Assembly (NCBI GenBank): GCA_002708995.1
Contig: PAPT01000018.1
Location: 1 to 64,000, forward strand
Direction of reading: 5' to 3'
DNA length: 64,000 nucleotides
Source of the DNA: Geminicoccus sp.
GTDB taxonomy: Bacteria > Pseudomonadota > Alphaproteobacteria > UBA7985
The notes under the pieces are model-generated. The model was not told the DNA's origin, did no database searches, and saw only the letters and a program-made list of their open reading frames with translations. Both the position numbers and the translations under genes were made by a program. Shown here piece by piece: positions 1 to 8,765 of the stretch (position 1 is its first letter; each line of letters opens with the position of its first letter).

Positions 1-850
1 CAATCCATCCCCATCCAGATCAGCCTCGAACACAAGTTCATGCTCTGCCAGCGTGCGGTGGATGGCTGACTGCTTGTTGCCATCGTCATCGATCTTCTGA
101 ACCTGGGTTCTGCCATTTTCGTGGATCCAGAACAGCTCAAAGCCACCCCTGGCGCTTTCTTCAACCTGGGTGATGCTCCAGCCACCGCCTCTGTTCGCAT
201 TGCCAAAGGTGGTAACAATGCTGCCCGTGCTCTGATCAACGATGTGATAGAGCCCGGAGGCCGTGGCGAGGCTGTAGTCGCCGTTGGTTTCTACCGATGA
301 GAGATCGAAACCAACCAATCCATCCCCATCCAGATCAGCCTCGAACACAAGTTCATGCTCTGCCAGCGTGCGGTGGATGGCTGACTGCTTGTTGCCTTCA
401 TCGTCGACTTTGTGCGCCTGAAATCTGCCATCCTCGTGCGCCCAGAACAGCTCAAAGCCACCACTGGTGCTCTCTTCAACCTGGGTGATGCGCCAGCCGC
501 CGCCTCTGTTCGCATTGCCAAAGGTGGTGACAATGCTGCCCGTGCTCTCATCAACTATGTGATAGAACCCGGAGGCTGTGGCGAGGTTGTATTCGCCATT
601 GGTTTCCACTGAGGACAGGTTGAAACCGATTATGCCGTCCCCATCCAGATCAGCCTCGAACACAAGTTCATGCTCTGCCAGCTTGCGGCGGATGGCTGAC
701 TGCTTGTTGCCTTCGTCGTCGACTTTGTGCGCCTGAAATCTGCCATCCTCGTGCGCCCAGAACAGCTCAAAGCCACCGCTTTCGCTCTCTTCAACCTGGG
801 TGATGCTCCAGCCGCCGCCTCTGTTCGCATTTCCAAAGGTGGTGACAACG
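1..850 (-). repeat. Tandem 315-bp coding repeats
   Basis: The same sequence, with few changes, begins at plus-strand positions 1, 316 and 631, giving an exact 315-bp (105-codon) period. Long runs are identical between copies, for example around 20-60, 336-376 and 651-691. The third copy loses similarity after about 850. High nucleotide identity, including silent sites, points to recent duplication or gene conversion. Confidence 0.9.
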
Positions 851-1392
851 CTGGAACCATAGCCATCATCGGCGTGGTGTCTGTTGGGGCTAATGTCTGC
901 TGTTTTCGTGGACCCTGTTCCGCTGGCAACCTGCCCGTCACTGTTCAGATCAAGTCCGAAAATGGGCTCGTACTGAACGCCCGGTCTCGGTGTGGCGTGA
1001 TTGTTATTGATAACGATGTCCGAGCCTACGTGCTGGCCATTGATATCAAACTTGAAACCGAAATTATTGTAGTTGAACCATGGGCTGCTATTCCACTCCG
1101 GCTTGTCATTCCGGTATGCAAGAACCAGAAATCCATCGTCGAATGGATTTTCTTCCACGTTTGTCAGCGTGTATAGCGATGAAATTTCTTCTAATCGGAT
1201 ACTGTTGCCGTTTTCGTCCAGAACATAATTAACGTCGTCTGCAGTGGCGAAGCTGTAGAAGCCATTTGTTTCAAGAAAATCCAGGCGCACACTATTAGGA
1301 TCAGATATTACGTAATTGCCATCGCGTTTACCGAGATGAAAATCACCATTGCTTTCAATTTCTACAATTTCATTGTTTTCTTCGTTGCTCAT
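1..1392 (-). CDS. Large repetitive surface-type protein with W-rich/DxDGDG repeats (partial, C-terminus outside window)
   Basis: The minus-strand frame is open from an ATG at 1392 to the window edge (464 codons with no stop), so the C-terminus is missing. An AGGA ribosome site lies about 8 nt before the ATG. The N-terminus begins MSNEENNEIVEIESNGDFHL and has no signal peptide. From about residue 180 come near-identical 105-residue repeats, each containing NANRGGGW, ITQVEES, GGFELFW, EHELVFEADLDGDG and SSVETNG. A degenerate copy precedes them: FLETNGFYSFATADD at about residue 40 and FGLDLNSDG near residue 150. The unit resembles the tryptophan-rich repeat domain found at the C-terminus of large secreted Ca-binding-type proteins (the W_rich_C type, from memory); DxDGDG may bind calcium. 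With no N-terminal signal, type I secretion through a C-terminal signal beyond the window is plausible but unseen. Function unknown; surface or adhesin role is inference. Confidence 0.72.
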   Translation of the reverse strand, partial: MSNEENNEIVEIESNGDFHLGKRDGNYVISDPNSVRLDFLETNGFYSFATADDVNYVLDENGNSIRLEEISSLYTLTNVEENPFDDGFLVLAYRNDKPEWNSSPWFNYNNFGFKFDINGQHVGSDIVINNNHATPRPGVQYEPIFGLDLNSDGQVASGTGSTKTADISPNRHHADDGYGSSVVTTFGNANRGGGWSITQVEESESGGFELFWAHEDGRFQAHKVDDEGNKQSAIRRKLAEHELVFEADLDGDGIIGFNLSSVETNGEYNLATASGFYHIVDESTGSIVTTFGNANRGGGWRITQVEESTSGGFELFWAHEDGRFQAHKVDDEGNKQSAIHRTLAEHELVFEADLDGDGLVGFDLSSVETNGDYSLATASGLYHIVDQSTGSIVTTFGNANRGGGWSITQVEESARGGFELFWIHENGRTQVQKIDDDGNKQSAIHRTLAEHELVFEADLDGDGL

Positions 1393-1566
1393 ATTTCTAT
1401 TCCTGACGAAGCATTGATGCGCAAATTAATGTTTACAACGCTTGAACTGGCGTAGCGAGCCGAGCCCTTGCCTCGTTGTCGAGTGCCAAGGGCTCAGCAT
1501 GGACTTCTGTACGGCGTGCGGGGGACATCAGGCTGGGATCGTGCATCTGGCCGCCGGTCAGACGTC

Positions 1567-2802
1567 CTATTTCCGGATAGGCCTGTTGCGGAACCTGTTT
1601 CTCGTGCGAACCCACCGTCTGATCAACCGATAGGCCGGCAGCGTGCCAAAGTAGAGTGCGCCGTAACTGATCGTGCAACAGCACACCAGGGCGAAGCAGA
1701 TCGTTGAATTCTCGTAAAAACTGATCCCCATCAGCGGCGGCGCGAGGAACAGAGGCAGCAGTATCACGGTGGTCAGCGGGTTTCGCCAGCGTTCAATCAC
1801 CGGATAGCAGCGGGCGAGGACCTTCAAGCCCCGGTTGGCAATGGAATGCAGATGGAGCTTGTCAGGTTCAAACATGCTTCGACCACGGAACAGGCGCCGG
1901 AACACCGCGAAGACCACGTCGGCCAGCGGCCAGAAGAACAGCAAGATCAGCGCCCAGGGCGACACGGCACTGCCCGAGGTTTCAACCAGCGTAATGCCCA
2001 GCCAGGCGAGGACGAAGCCGATCAGGTAGGCGCCCGTATCGCCGAGGAAGATCCAGCCGAAGGGAAAGTTGAAGATCATGAAGCCAATGATTCCCGCGCT
2101 TAGGATCAAGGCGATGATGCCAACGGCGTCGGCGCCGACCTGAAAGCTGATAAAGCTGCACCCCAGCGCACCCACCAAGCCCACGCCCGATGATAGCCCG
2201 TTGACACCATCGATCAGGTTAAAGCCATGGGACAGCATCGCGGTGACAAACAGGGTCACGGGAATAGCGACCCAAAGCGGATCGAACAGAGGATTGAGAG
2301 GCCCCATGCCCAGATTTCGCAGCCAGATCTCGGTCAGCAGGCCGACATAAAGGCTGGCCAGCACGGTGGCAATCAGGCGGGTCCACGGTCGGATGCGGAA
2401 ACCCAGGTCTTCGGCCAGTGCCACCACGACCAGAAGCACCGGCCCGGCAAGCAGCTTCCCGCCATCGCCCAACCCCGGATCGCCGAACAGGAAGGAAACG
2501 AACAGCATGCCCAGCAACAGACCGGCAATGATGCCCAGGCCGCCAACCCGCGGCGTGAGACGGTCGTGCGCCCGCTGAACCGCGTTCAGGTCCTCCAGCC
2601 GCCCACTCAGGCGCGGGATTTCCCGGCTGGCGGCGATCAGCAGGCCACAGACGCTGGCGCTGGTCAGGCAGGCCAGCAGATACAGCAGCGAGAGAAATTT
2701 CACGTCAGCGAGAATGCTGTAACTCCGCTTCCGGACTGAAGACGCGGGCAGACGCGCACAGATTTGGACGGCCGAAGGCAATGTATCGGCCGCCGCGACC
2801 AT
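1567..2802 (-). CDS. WecA/TagO/MraY-family undecaprenyl-phosphate sugar-1-phosphate transferase
   Basis: This is an integral inner-membrane glycosyltransferase-4 family protein of about 411 residues with some ten hydrophobic segments. Such enzymes transfer a sugar-1-phosphate (often GlcNAc-1-P) from a UDP-sugar to undecaprenyl phosphate, the first step of O-antigen, capsule or related glycan synthesis. Family landmarks in order are DRLTPRVGGLGI (cytoplasmic P-GG motif), a weakened acidic pair in VALAEDLGF, NLIDGVNGLSSG (catalytic Asp loop), FLGDTGAYLIGF and the late DKLHLHS motif, where WecA-like proteins usually have HxHH. The N-terminal 30 residues are poorly hydrophobic; GTG at 2703, just before the first membrane helix, is an alternative start, and neither start has a strong ribosome site. 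It lies next to an RfaH-like gene and a Wzc-like gene, which fits an exopolysaccharide locus. Exact sugar unknown. Confidence 0.88.
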   Translation of the reverse strand: MVAAADTLPSAVQICARLPASSVRKRSYSILADVKFLSLLYLLACLTSASVCGLLIAASREIPRLSGRLEDLNAVQRAHDRLTPRVGGLGIIAGLLLGMLFVSFLFGDPGLGDGGKLLAGPVLLVVVALAEDLGFRIRPWTRLIATVLASLYVGLLTEIWLRNLGMGPLNPLFDPLWVAIPVTLFVTAMLSHGFNLIDGVNGLSSGVGLVGALGCSFISFQVGADAVGIIALILSAGIIGFMIFNFPFGWIFLGDTGAYLIGFVLAWLGITLVETSGSAVSPWALILLFFWPLADVVFAVFRRLFRGRSMFEPDKLHLHSIANRGLKVLARCYPVIERWRNPLTTVILLPLFLAPPLMGISFYENSTICFALVCCCTISYGALYFGTLPAYRLIRRWVRTRNRFRNRPIRK

Positions 2803-3281
2803 TTCGTCGTTTGCGGGCTGCTCTGAAGGCGCCCGGGCTGCCCTGAAGGCAGTTGAGACAGGCCAACACAGGCACTAACTTTCCCATCGCCCTTGGGGTG
2901 TCAGTGTCTCGACAGACCCCGAGCGGGACAATGCAGGGGTGGGGGAGCTGTAGTGGGCTCTGCGAACCGTTGTGCATTACCGAAGTACCATGGGCCGTTA
3001 TTGTCTGAATACTCAGAGCAGAGAAACAATAGCTACCGCACGACCAGGTGAACGAAATTCACCGTGACCGCCAGCATGCGCGCGTGAAGACAACCGCTCC
3101 TCGCGTCACTGCAAGCACTGTGGTATCGACCGGGTTGCAACAACAATCTTCGATTTTATGCATGAAATTTGTATATTTATTTTGTGCCAATCTGGTTTTA
3201 AGGCAATTTCGTCTGGTCGACCCAGGCTCAATGACTGGTCGAACTGATCTTGGTCAGCGCAAATTGTCCGGACAGAGTAGC
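2803..3281. other. Gene-free interval (479 bp)
   Basis: Short open frames here have no recognisable family features and no good ribosome sites. The stretch 3130-3200 is AT-rich. I see no clear terminator or RNA gene. It could carry the leader of the minus-strand transferase gene. Confidence 0.4.
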
Positions 3282-3782
3282 TCAGGTGAGCTTGGTCAGA
3301 GCGTCTACGGGCAGCGATACCTTGGTGACCACCTTTGGCTCATCGAAAAGCAGCCAGACCCGGTCGCGACTGGCCAGCTTTTCAACCGTTGCCACCATCT
3401 CGTGCAGGGGGCCTGAAGAGACCATGACCCGGTCACCACGTTTGAGTTGATCGGGCGGGAGCAGGCGGCCCTTTGCGTCACAACTGGCCAGCAGTTCGGT
3501 CATCACGTCCTGCTTGAGGACAGCAGGGGTTGCATCTGTCGAACAGACGACGCCGCGGATGCCCCGCGTTGATTTCAGCACCCGTAAATCATCGTTTTGC
3601 AGGTCCAACCGCACGAAAATATACCCCGGGAACAACGGCTTTCTCTTCGTGAGCATTTTTCTGGCATGCCGAATTGTCACCTCCCGATGGGGAAGGAAGC
3701 TTTCAAGGCCCTGCCGCATGAGATTTTCGGCGGCTCTGAACTCCTCATCTCGCTTGGTGGTGAGGGCGATCCAATTGAACAT
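3282..3782 (-). CDS. NusG/RfaH-family transcription antiterminator
   Basis: The protein is 166 residues if started at the ATG at 3782, which has GGAAC about 7 nt upstream and aligns with the family start (MFNWIALTTKRDEEFRAAEN). An upstream in-frame ATG would add 56 residues unlike the family. The N-terminal NGN domain covers about residues 1-100 (tryptophan near the start, RQGLESFLP, FPGYIFVRLD). A KOW-like part begins near LKRGDRVMVSSGPLHEM. Specialised NusG paralogues of this type bind RNA polymerase at an ops-like element and prevent pausing or termination across long polysaccharide operons. Its position between the WecA-like gene and the divergent Wzc-like gene supports that job. I did not find a convincing ops element in the intergenic regions. 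Confidence 0.9.
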   Translation of the reverse strand: MFNWIALTTKRDEEFRAAENLMRQGLESFLPHREVTIRHARKMLTKRKPLFPGYIFVRLDLQNDDLRVLKSTRGIRGVVCSTDATPAVLKQDVMTELLASCDAKGRLLPPDQLKRGDRVMVSSGPLHEMVATVEKLASRDRVWLLFDEPKVVTKVSLPVDALTKLT

Positions 3783-4142
3783 GCAACGGTTCCAAATACA
3801 CGGGGCACAGCGATGAGTGCGTGCAAAATGCTGATATCGATCCCCTGCAGGCGGGGTCAATACACGCGAATACTGGCCAGCGTGATAATTGATACCAATG
3901 CGGCCATGCTTTCGATACCCGCGAACATTGCTTTGTATTCCAGAATTCATCCGCCAAATGAAATTGGTAAGGCCAACGATCTATTGGAAAATCATGGCTG
4001 CTGAGGCAGCGGATAAGTCAAAACAATAATTAAATTGCAGTACATTTTTTTTTAAATCAAAAATCCTATGAGCGCAGTATTTAAGTTCAAAAAGTAAGGT
4101 AAAAACACATTTCTCAGCAAAGTACCGTTCTGACGCGCGGGT
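3783..4142. promoter_or_regulatory. Divergent AT-rich intergenic region between antiterminator and Wzc-like genes
   Basis: These 360 bp separate divergent genes and become markedly AT-rich from about 4020 to 4110 (runs such as the T-run near 4045), unlike the flanking coding DNA. Promoters for both genes should lie here. I could not assign convincing -35/-10 pairs. Confidence 0.4.
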
Positions 4143-6407
4143 TTGGCATCGTCTTTCGATATGTCATTCGAGATCTGCGACCTCACACGTTGGAAGGTAC
4201 AATTGCCGCTCGATCAAGAAATTCAGGTCGATGATGAAATTGACCTCGGTCAACTCCTGAAAACACTCTGGAGAGGCCGCGGCCTTGTCATCGCGATTGG
4301 GTTCACCCTTGGGGCCTTGGGTGGACTCTACGGCTCCTTGATTCCGGATCGGTTCGTCGCCCAGACACGTGTGCTCTTCCAGTCATCCGGCCTCAAGGAA
4401 CTCTTCCGCATCGATACGAGCCAGCGCCCGCGCTTCAACACGCGCCTGCCGCTCAGGGACGAGTATCTGGACATCAACGCACAGGCGCTCATTGCCATGG
4501 GCGAGGACGTTGTCCGGGACGTCATCGATGACCTCGCACTGCAGACTGACACGCGGATGCATTTGCCGACAAGCGCCATGGCGGTCGGCTTGGCGATGGT
4601 GCGCAGGACTGCAGACACTTCGTCCGAAAAAGCGCTCAGCGACGATCGACTGGTCCAGGTTCTGAACCAGACCATTCGGGTTACGCCCATGACTGAGTCC
4701 ACCATTCTGCTGATTGAGGCGAACACCGCCAGCGCCAGTCTGTCCGCCGACCTCGCAAACGCTTTCGCGCAAAAATACATCAACCATCAGGTCGAAGCGG
4801 GCGTGCGGGAGGCCGTCCGCGCCATCGCTGTTGTCGATGAGGCTATGGAAGCGGCGAAGCAAGAGATGGCCCAAACGCAAGTCGCGTTGCGGGAGCATAT
4901 CGTTGCAAACGCCGCGTCGATCTCCGATGAGGCTGGCGACCCCGGCATCGCCGAGCTGGCTGCGGATTTTGTTAGCGTGAGTGCGCTGGCGCGGGCGCTG
5001 ACAATACAGCGAAGTCAGCTCGAAACTCAGATCGCGGTCAAAGATTTCAATGCGATCGGTGCAGCGTTGCAGCTGGTCGGGAACGAAGACCTTGAGTCCG
5101 AACTGAGGGCGCAGCTGTTTTCCGTGGTCAACAAGCAGAGAAGCCAGACCACGTCTCGGCTCGAGGACAACCCCGAATCACGGGAACTCAAAGAACAGCT
5201 CGACAAAATCGCAGGTGAGCTGACATCCCTTGCCGGTGAACGTCTCGCGCAGCTGGTGGAGCAGGTCGGGAGAATGGAGGAGTTGCAGGCTCTGCTGCAG
5301 GGTCAATTGGAGTTGGCGTTCTATGCGGCCGATTTATCGCCTGAAGTTACCGGGGATCTGTTCGTTCTCCAATCTCAGTCCACCTCCGCCCGAGAGACTT
5401 TTTTGGAGCTTGCCGAACTCAGCCGCACACTGAAACTTGAGGCACGGACCCAAGTGCCGTCTTCGCGCATCATTTCGAGAGCCAGTATTCCAGTCGAGGC
5501 CTCCGGGCGTGGTCCTGAATTTTTCATGATTGTCGGCGCTGCTCTCGGTTTCCTGCTCTCCTCAGGGCTGGTGATTGTCAACGACAGAATGCGTGGTTCG
5601 GTCCAGGGCGCGCGGTCACTCCAGCGATTTCTCGGCGTGCAGCGGTTGTCGGTGATCCGAAAACTCCCCGATGCCACGAGCATCATGAACCTCGTGACGG
5701 AAAACCCTTCCTCGCCCTATGCAGAGAGCCTGCGGCGCATCGGCCGCGAGGTGATGACCAATTTTGCATTGCGGGATCGGGAGGGGGAGGCGAGCGGTCA
5801 AGGGATGGTCCTCGTGCTCACGTCCAGCGTACCCAACGAGGGTAAGAGCACAACGGCCTTGGGACTTGCCGCGCTCAACGCCATGGGCGGCCAGTCAATC
5901 TGTCTCGTCGACCTCGCACTTAGGGATTCAGGCCTGTCCTCCCTCTTAGGCTTGCAGCCGAATACGTCCCTCAATGAATACCTCAGAGGCATAGAGGGCG
6001 ATCCGGTGGAAAAGACGCTGGCGCAGTTGGACACACGCAGCCCGCTCACAGTAATCGGGGGCTCACAGTTGATTGGTGTGGACGTTCAGATCCCTCAGGT
6101 CAGGGAAAGAGTCAGACGTCTGCTCGATGGACTGAGGGCACGCTTCGACCTGATCATCGTCGATACCTCACCGCTGTTGTCAGCCAGTGAGGCGCTGACC
6201 ATCACCCAGTTGGGCGACGTATCTCTGTTCATCGTCAAAGAAAATTTTGCGCCTCGGTCTGCCGTTCATGTTGCATGGCAGGAGCTGCTTCTGGCACAGA
6301 GCCCTCACCAACCGATCGTTGCGCTTTCTTTCGTTGAAAAGAGATCGATCAGTCACAACTACGCCCACCGGGTTTACGGGCAGATTGCGAACGCCCCGCG
6401 TGAATGA
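4143..6407 (+). CDS. Wzc/GumC-like polysaccharide chain-length regulator with BY-kinase domain
   Basis: Protein of about 754 residues that should sit in the inner membrane and control exopolysaccharide chain length and export. Order: a cytoplasmic N-terminus; first membrane helix near residues 49-69 (GLVIAIGFTLGALGGLYG); a Wzz-type periplasmic domain with long coiled-coil helices (about 180-430, ending near the PSSRIISRASIP proline motif); second helix near 460-480; a cytoplasmic BY-kinase domain from about 540. Walker A is PNEGKST (Lys568) and Walker B is DLIIVDTSP (Asp674). The Walker A-prime reads LVDLALRDS, so Asp590 is kept but the second Asp of the usual DxDxR is Ala592. The C-terminus has only two tyrosines (740, 745) instead of a rich cluster. 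Start is TTG at 4143 or ATG at 4161; neither has a clear ribosome site. No other export genes follow directly. Confidence 0.88.
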   Translation: MASSFDMSFEICDLTRWKVQLPLDQEIQVDDEIDLGQLLKTLWRGRGLVIAIGFTLGALGGLYGSLIPDRFVAQTRVLFQSSGLKELFRIDTSQRPRFNTRLPLRDEYLDINAQALIAMGEDVVRDVIDDLALQTDTRMHLPTSAMAVGLAMVRRTADTSSEKALSDDRLVQVLNQTIRVTPMTESTILLIEANTASASLSADLANAFAQKYINHQVEAGVREAVRAIAVVDEAMEAAKQEMAQTQVALREHIVANAASISDEAGDPGIAELAADFVSVSALARALTIQRSQLETQIAVKDFNAIGAALQLVGNEDLESELRAQLFSVVNKQRSQTTSRLEDNPESRELKEQLDKIAGELTSLAGERLAQLVEQVGRMEELQALLQGQLELAFYAADLSPEVTGDLFVLQSQSTSARETFLELAELSRTLKLEARTQVPSSRIISRASIPVEASGRGPEFFMIVGAALGFLLSSGLVIVNDRMRGSVQGARSLQRFLGVQRLSVIRKLPDATSIMNLVTENPSSPYAESLRRIGREVMTNFALRDREGEASGQGMVLVLTSSVPNEGKSTTALGLAALNAMGGQSICLVDLALRDSGLSSLLGLQPNTSLNEYLRGIEGDPVEKTLAQLDTRSPLTVIGGSQLIGVDVQIPQVRERVRRLLDGLRARFDLIIVDTSPLLSASEALTITQLGDVSLFIVKENFAPRSAVHVAWQELLLAQSPHQPIVALSFVEKRSISHNYAHRVYGQIANAPRE

Positions 6408-6516
6408 TTGCTCTAATGGCCGTACCAATGCCGATGCCATGGTCGGGTAACGTCAGACGCGGTGGACAGCAATCAAACGGGTCTTCCGGATCCTGACGGT
6501 CCGGCTGGCATTGTAT

Positions 6517-7569
6517 TCACTCGCCCGGTGCAATCGCACAGTCGTCCACCTCAAATCCAGCGTCACGCCAGGCGCGAGCCGCTGCGGGGTGATACTTCAG
6601 AGGGTTTGCACCGCACATGCCTTGCATGGGAAAGTCAAAGCCTACGGTTTTACCGTAGGGGGCCTTGGACTTCAGGCCGTCGAGCGTCGCAATGTAGGTG
6701 GCGGTGAGTTCATAGACCAGCGCACTGTCCATGTCCTTATTCACCACTGTGCCACCAATCATAGCGACCCCTCGAAAGATTTCGTCTTCAGATGAAAACT
6801 GCCAGTTTGGGCCCATAGTTCCGGCCAGGTCCGCAACAGGCGTGGTAAAGGGCGCTTGGCCTGGCATGGCCATGTAGGTCTGCATGGCCGGACTTTCGAA
6901 GGTGGCCTTTGGCACCGACCAACTGATCATCCTGCCCGCGCTCCCAATCGCAAGAGCGCTTGTGCCTCCGAAGTTCATGGGCACGATCAGGGCGTCAGGT
7001 TCTCCGCTGATGACCAGCGCAGCGCCCTTTCCCCAGTTGACTTGAACCCCCTCATAATCCTCACCTTCCTTCAAGCCAGAGGCGATGTTAAGGATGCTTC
7101 GTGCCATGTTCAACGCACCGCCACGCGCCGGGCCATTATAGATTTTTCTTTCCCTTAAATCTTCCCAGCCTGTGATGTTCTTGGACTCATAAGCCGAGAG
7201 AAAGAAGTAACCGATGGCGTAAGGCATCATCACGCGGAGGTTGCCGGCCAGCTCAGCCCCCTCTTCCGGGCTTAAGGAGCCGTAGGGTCCCACTGCACGC
7301 TTCAACAGGAAAGGCAGAAGGAAGGGTGTTGCTGCGATGTCAGTCTTGCCCTCCGCAACGTTCTGCACCGAGTTTGTCAGCGTCTGACCCTCGGTGAGCT
7401 GAATGCTCGCAATGTCATGGGTTGCTGCAACTTCCACAAGGTGCGACGGCGACAGAAAAGTAGTGCCGCCCGGACTGGCCGTTTCTGCCGTCAGGTTCAC
7501 TTCAGCCGTCACGGATTGCGACCATGCTGTTAATACTACAATAGCTATTGATATAATTATTCTACGCAT
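6517..7569 (-). CDS. TAXI-family TRAP transporter solute receptor
   Basis: A 350-residue exported protein with a signal peptide (MRRIIISIAIVVLTAWSQ, predicted cleavage after VTA near residue 22). The mature part shows the TAXI receptor pattern: ASPGG near the start, GKTDIAATPF, then RKIYNGPARGGALNMARSIL, and a late MQGMCGANPLKYHPAA. TAXI receptors capture a small acid or related solute in the periplasm for a fused DctQM permease. No permease gene lies beside it: the neighbours are a kinase gene and a small unknown gene, so it is an orphan receptor here. The ligand is unknown. The upstream region (7570-7740) is AT-rich. Confidence 0.87.
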   Translation of the reverse strand: MRRIIISIAIVVLTAWSQSVTAEVNLTAETASPGGTTFLSPSHLVEVAATHDIASIQLTEGQTLTNSVQNVAEGKTDIAATPFLLPFLLKRAVGPYGSLSPEEGAELAGNLRVMMPYAIGYFFLSAYESKNITGWEDLRERKIYNGPARGGALNMARSILNIASGLKEGEDYEGVQVNWGKGAALVISGEPDALIVPMNFGGTSALAIGSAGRMISWSVPKATFESPAMQTYMAMPGQAPFTTPVADLAGTMGPNWQFSSEDEIFRGVAMIGGTVVNKDMDSALVYELTATYIATLDGLKSKAPYGKTVGFDFPMQGMCGANPLKYHPAAARAWRDAGFEVDDCAIAPGE

Positions 7570-7739
7570 GGTTTATTATAGCGAAGATAGGAAATGAATC
7601 AAAAGTCAGCCCGGTTCGCATTGGACATTTTGTATCAAAAATTCCATGTGCCGTCGTGGCCGTCTGGCTCGATCTATTATGCCTTGCATTGAAATTTTAG
7701 CGCATCAGAATTCAATATTTGAAAACTACAGAAACGTCT

Positions 7740-8066
7740 TTACTTTGTTTTTACGTGGTCTGACATGCGCACCATAAATTCATCGAGAGTAGCGCCTGAG
7801 TTCAGCATCGAAGATTCAACAAAGGCTTCGCTTATCGTGATAATCTTTTCACTCTTTTTGGTGCCTGGCCGAAGATCGATCACTTCCCACTCTGCAAATT
7901 CGCGGACTAGCGTGCTGTAAGTTGTTCGTGAAGGTCGCATTACTTGCCAGTCACTATACAGCTCGTCGAGGTTGACTTCGATCTTTCGCTTATAATTGCT
8001 CCAGAGTATGGCCAACAGCGTAATGGCGTACCTCCGCGTAAACAGGGGAATCCTCGATTTCAGCAT
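7740..8066 (-). CDS. Small hypothetical protein, possibly winged-helix
   Basis: 108 residues, basic at the N-terminus and with lower GC than the flanks. I do not recognise a named family. The middle (MRPSRTTYSTLVREFAEWEV) followed by a charged turn and IITIS resembles a recognition helix and wing of a MarR-like winged-helix fold, but this is only pattern resemblance. It lies upstream of the TAXI receptor on the same strand, separated by 170 bp. It may be a real small regulator, an acquired gene or a remnant. Confidence 0.4.
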   Translation of the reverse strand: MLKSRIPLFTRRYAITLLAILWSNYKRKIEVNLDELYSDWQVMRPSRTTYSTLVREFAEWEVIDLRPGTKKSEKIITISEAFVESSMLNSGATLDEFMVRMSDHVKTK

Positions 8067-8572
8067 TCTTCGTTTTCAGACAACTGTCTGCTCCGCGCTA
8101 TCAGACTTAACCCGTATGTTGTGCTTTATCGGTCCATTTGGGCCACCGTTCAGTTGTAGCAACTGAGGCCAAATGCCACAAACTTGGTTATGTTTAACCG
8201 AACGTCGATGAATCACTTGTACTTCGGGCGATACGGACTTCGCGAAGCAGGGGATTTGGTATCCCTTATTCGGTCTTGATTTAAAGATTAAAAAACGGCT
8301 GTAAATTTTAACCTTAGGCAGGTTGGAAGACACGCTGACAAGCTTCGAATAAAGGCGAGACGCAGCCAGTTTTGACGGTTGCTTTGTGCCGCGCTTGCCA
8401 TCCTGCGAGCTCTCACCCGTCGCTTCTGGCCCAGTTTTCAGCCCGTTTTGTAACCTGATCGGCATCAACATTTACAAACTGAAACAAACTCCCTGACGAC
8501 TGTTACGCGGACCGGGGCTAGGTTGGATTCATCAACAGCAACCCCGGACGCACACCACCGCCCCACGACAGA

Positions 8573-8667
8573 CTTTACTCCTTATCTCCCTCCCGTTTCT
8601 TCCTCTTCCCTAACGTTTCCTCCTCCCCCGTCTCGTTCCTTTCTCTCCCATCTTCCTCCTCCCCCCG
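8573..8667 (+). repeat. Low-complexity pyrimidine-rich tract
   Basis: About 95 nt that are roughly 90 percent C or T on the plus strand, made of irregular TCC/TTC/CCC runs. No fixed repeat unit is seen. Such homopurine/homopyrimidine DNA can form triplex structures and expands by slippage. It lies directly before a terminator hairpin. Confidence 0.7.
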
Positions 8668-8685
8668 ATGAACGAGACAAGCCTC

Positions 8686-8723
8686 AGCCGGCGCGGTTCC
8701 CCAACCCGCCGGCTATTTTTTTT
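8686..8723 (+). terminator. Rho-independent terminator (plus strand)
   Basis: A perfect 8-bp stem (AGCCGGCG at 8686-8693 pairing with CGCCGGCT at 8707-8714) has a 13-nt loop and is followed by A and eight T residues. No intact plus-strand gene lies upstream within several kilobases, so it probably belonged to a lost gene or terminates an unannotated transcript. Confidence 0.75.
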
Positions 8724-8765
8724 GTTCGGATCATCGGAGAGCGCGGCGGCGCAAGCGCGCGCAGG

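Larger units (their letters stand above)
8067..8765. other. Gene-poor interval with pyrimidine tract and terminator
   Basis: About 700 bp without a convincing gene. 8067-8500 is of mixed composition with no recognisable protein family in any frame. 8573-8667 is a strongly pyrimidine-biased tract on the plus strand, and a terminator hairpin follows at 8686-8723. The interval borders two broken genes and looks like decayed DNA. Confidence 0.5.

Noticed and set aside
8076..8471. 131-codon minus-strand open frame upstream of the small winged-helix-like gene
   Set aside because: No recognisable motif, composition is not protein-like and no good ribosome site; left as part of a gene-poor interval.
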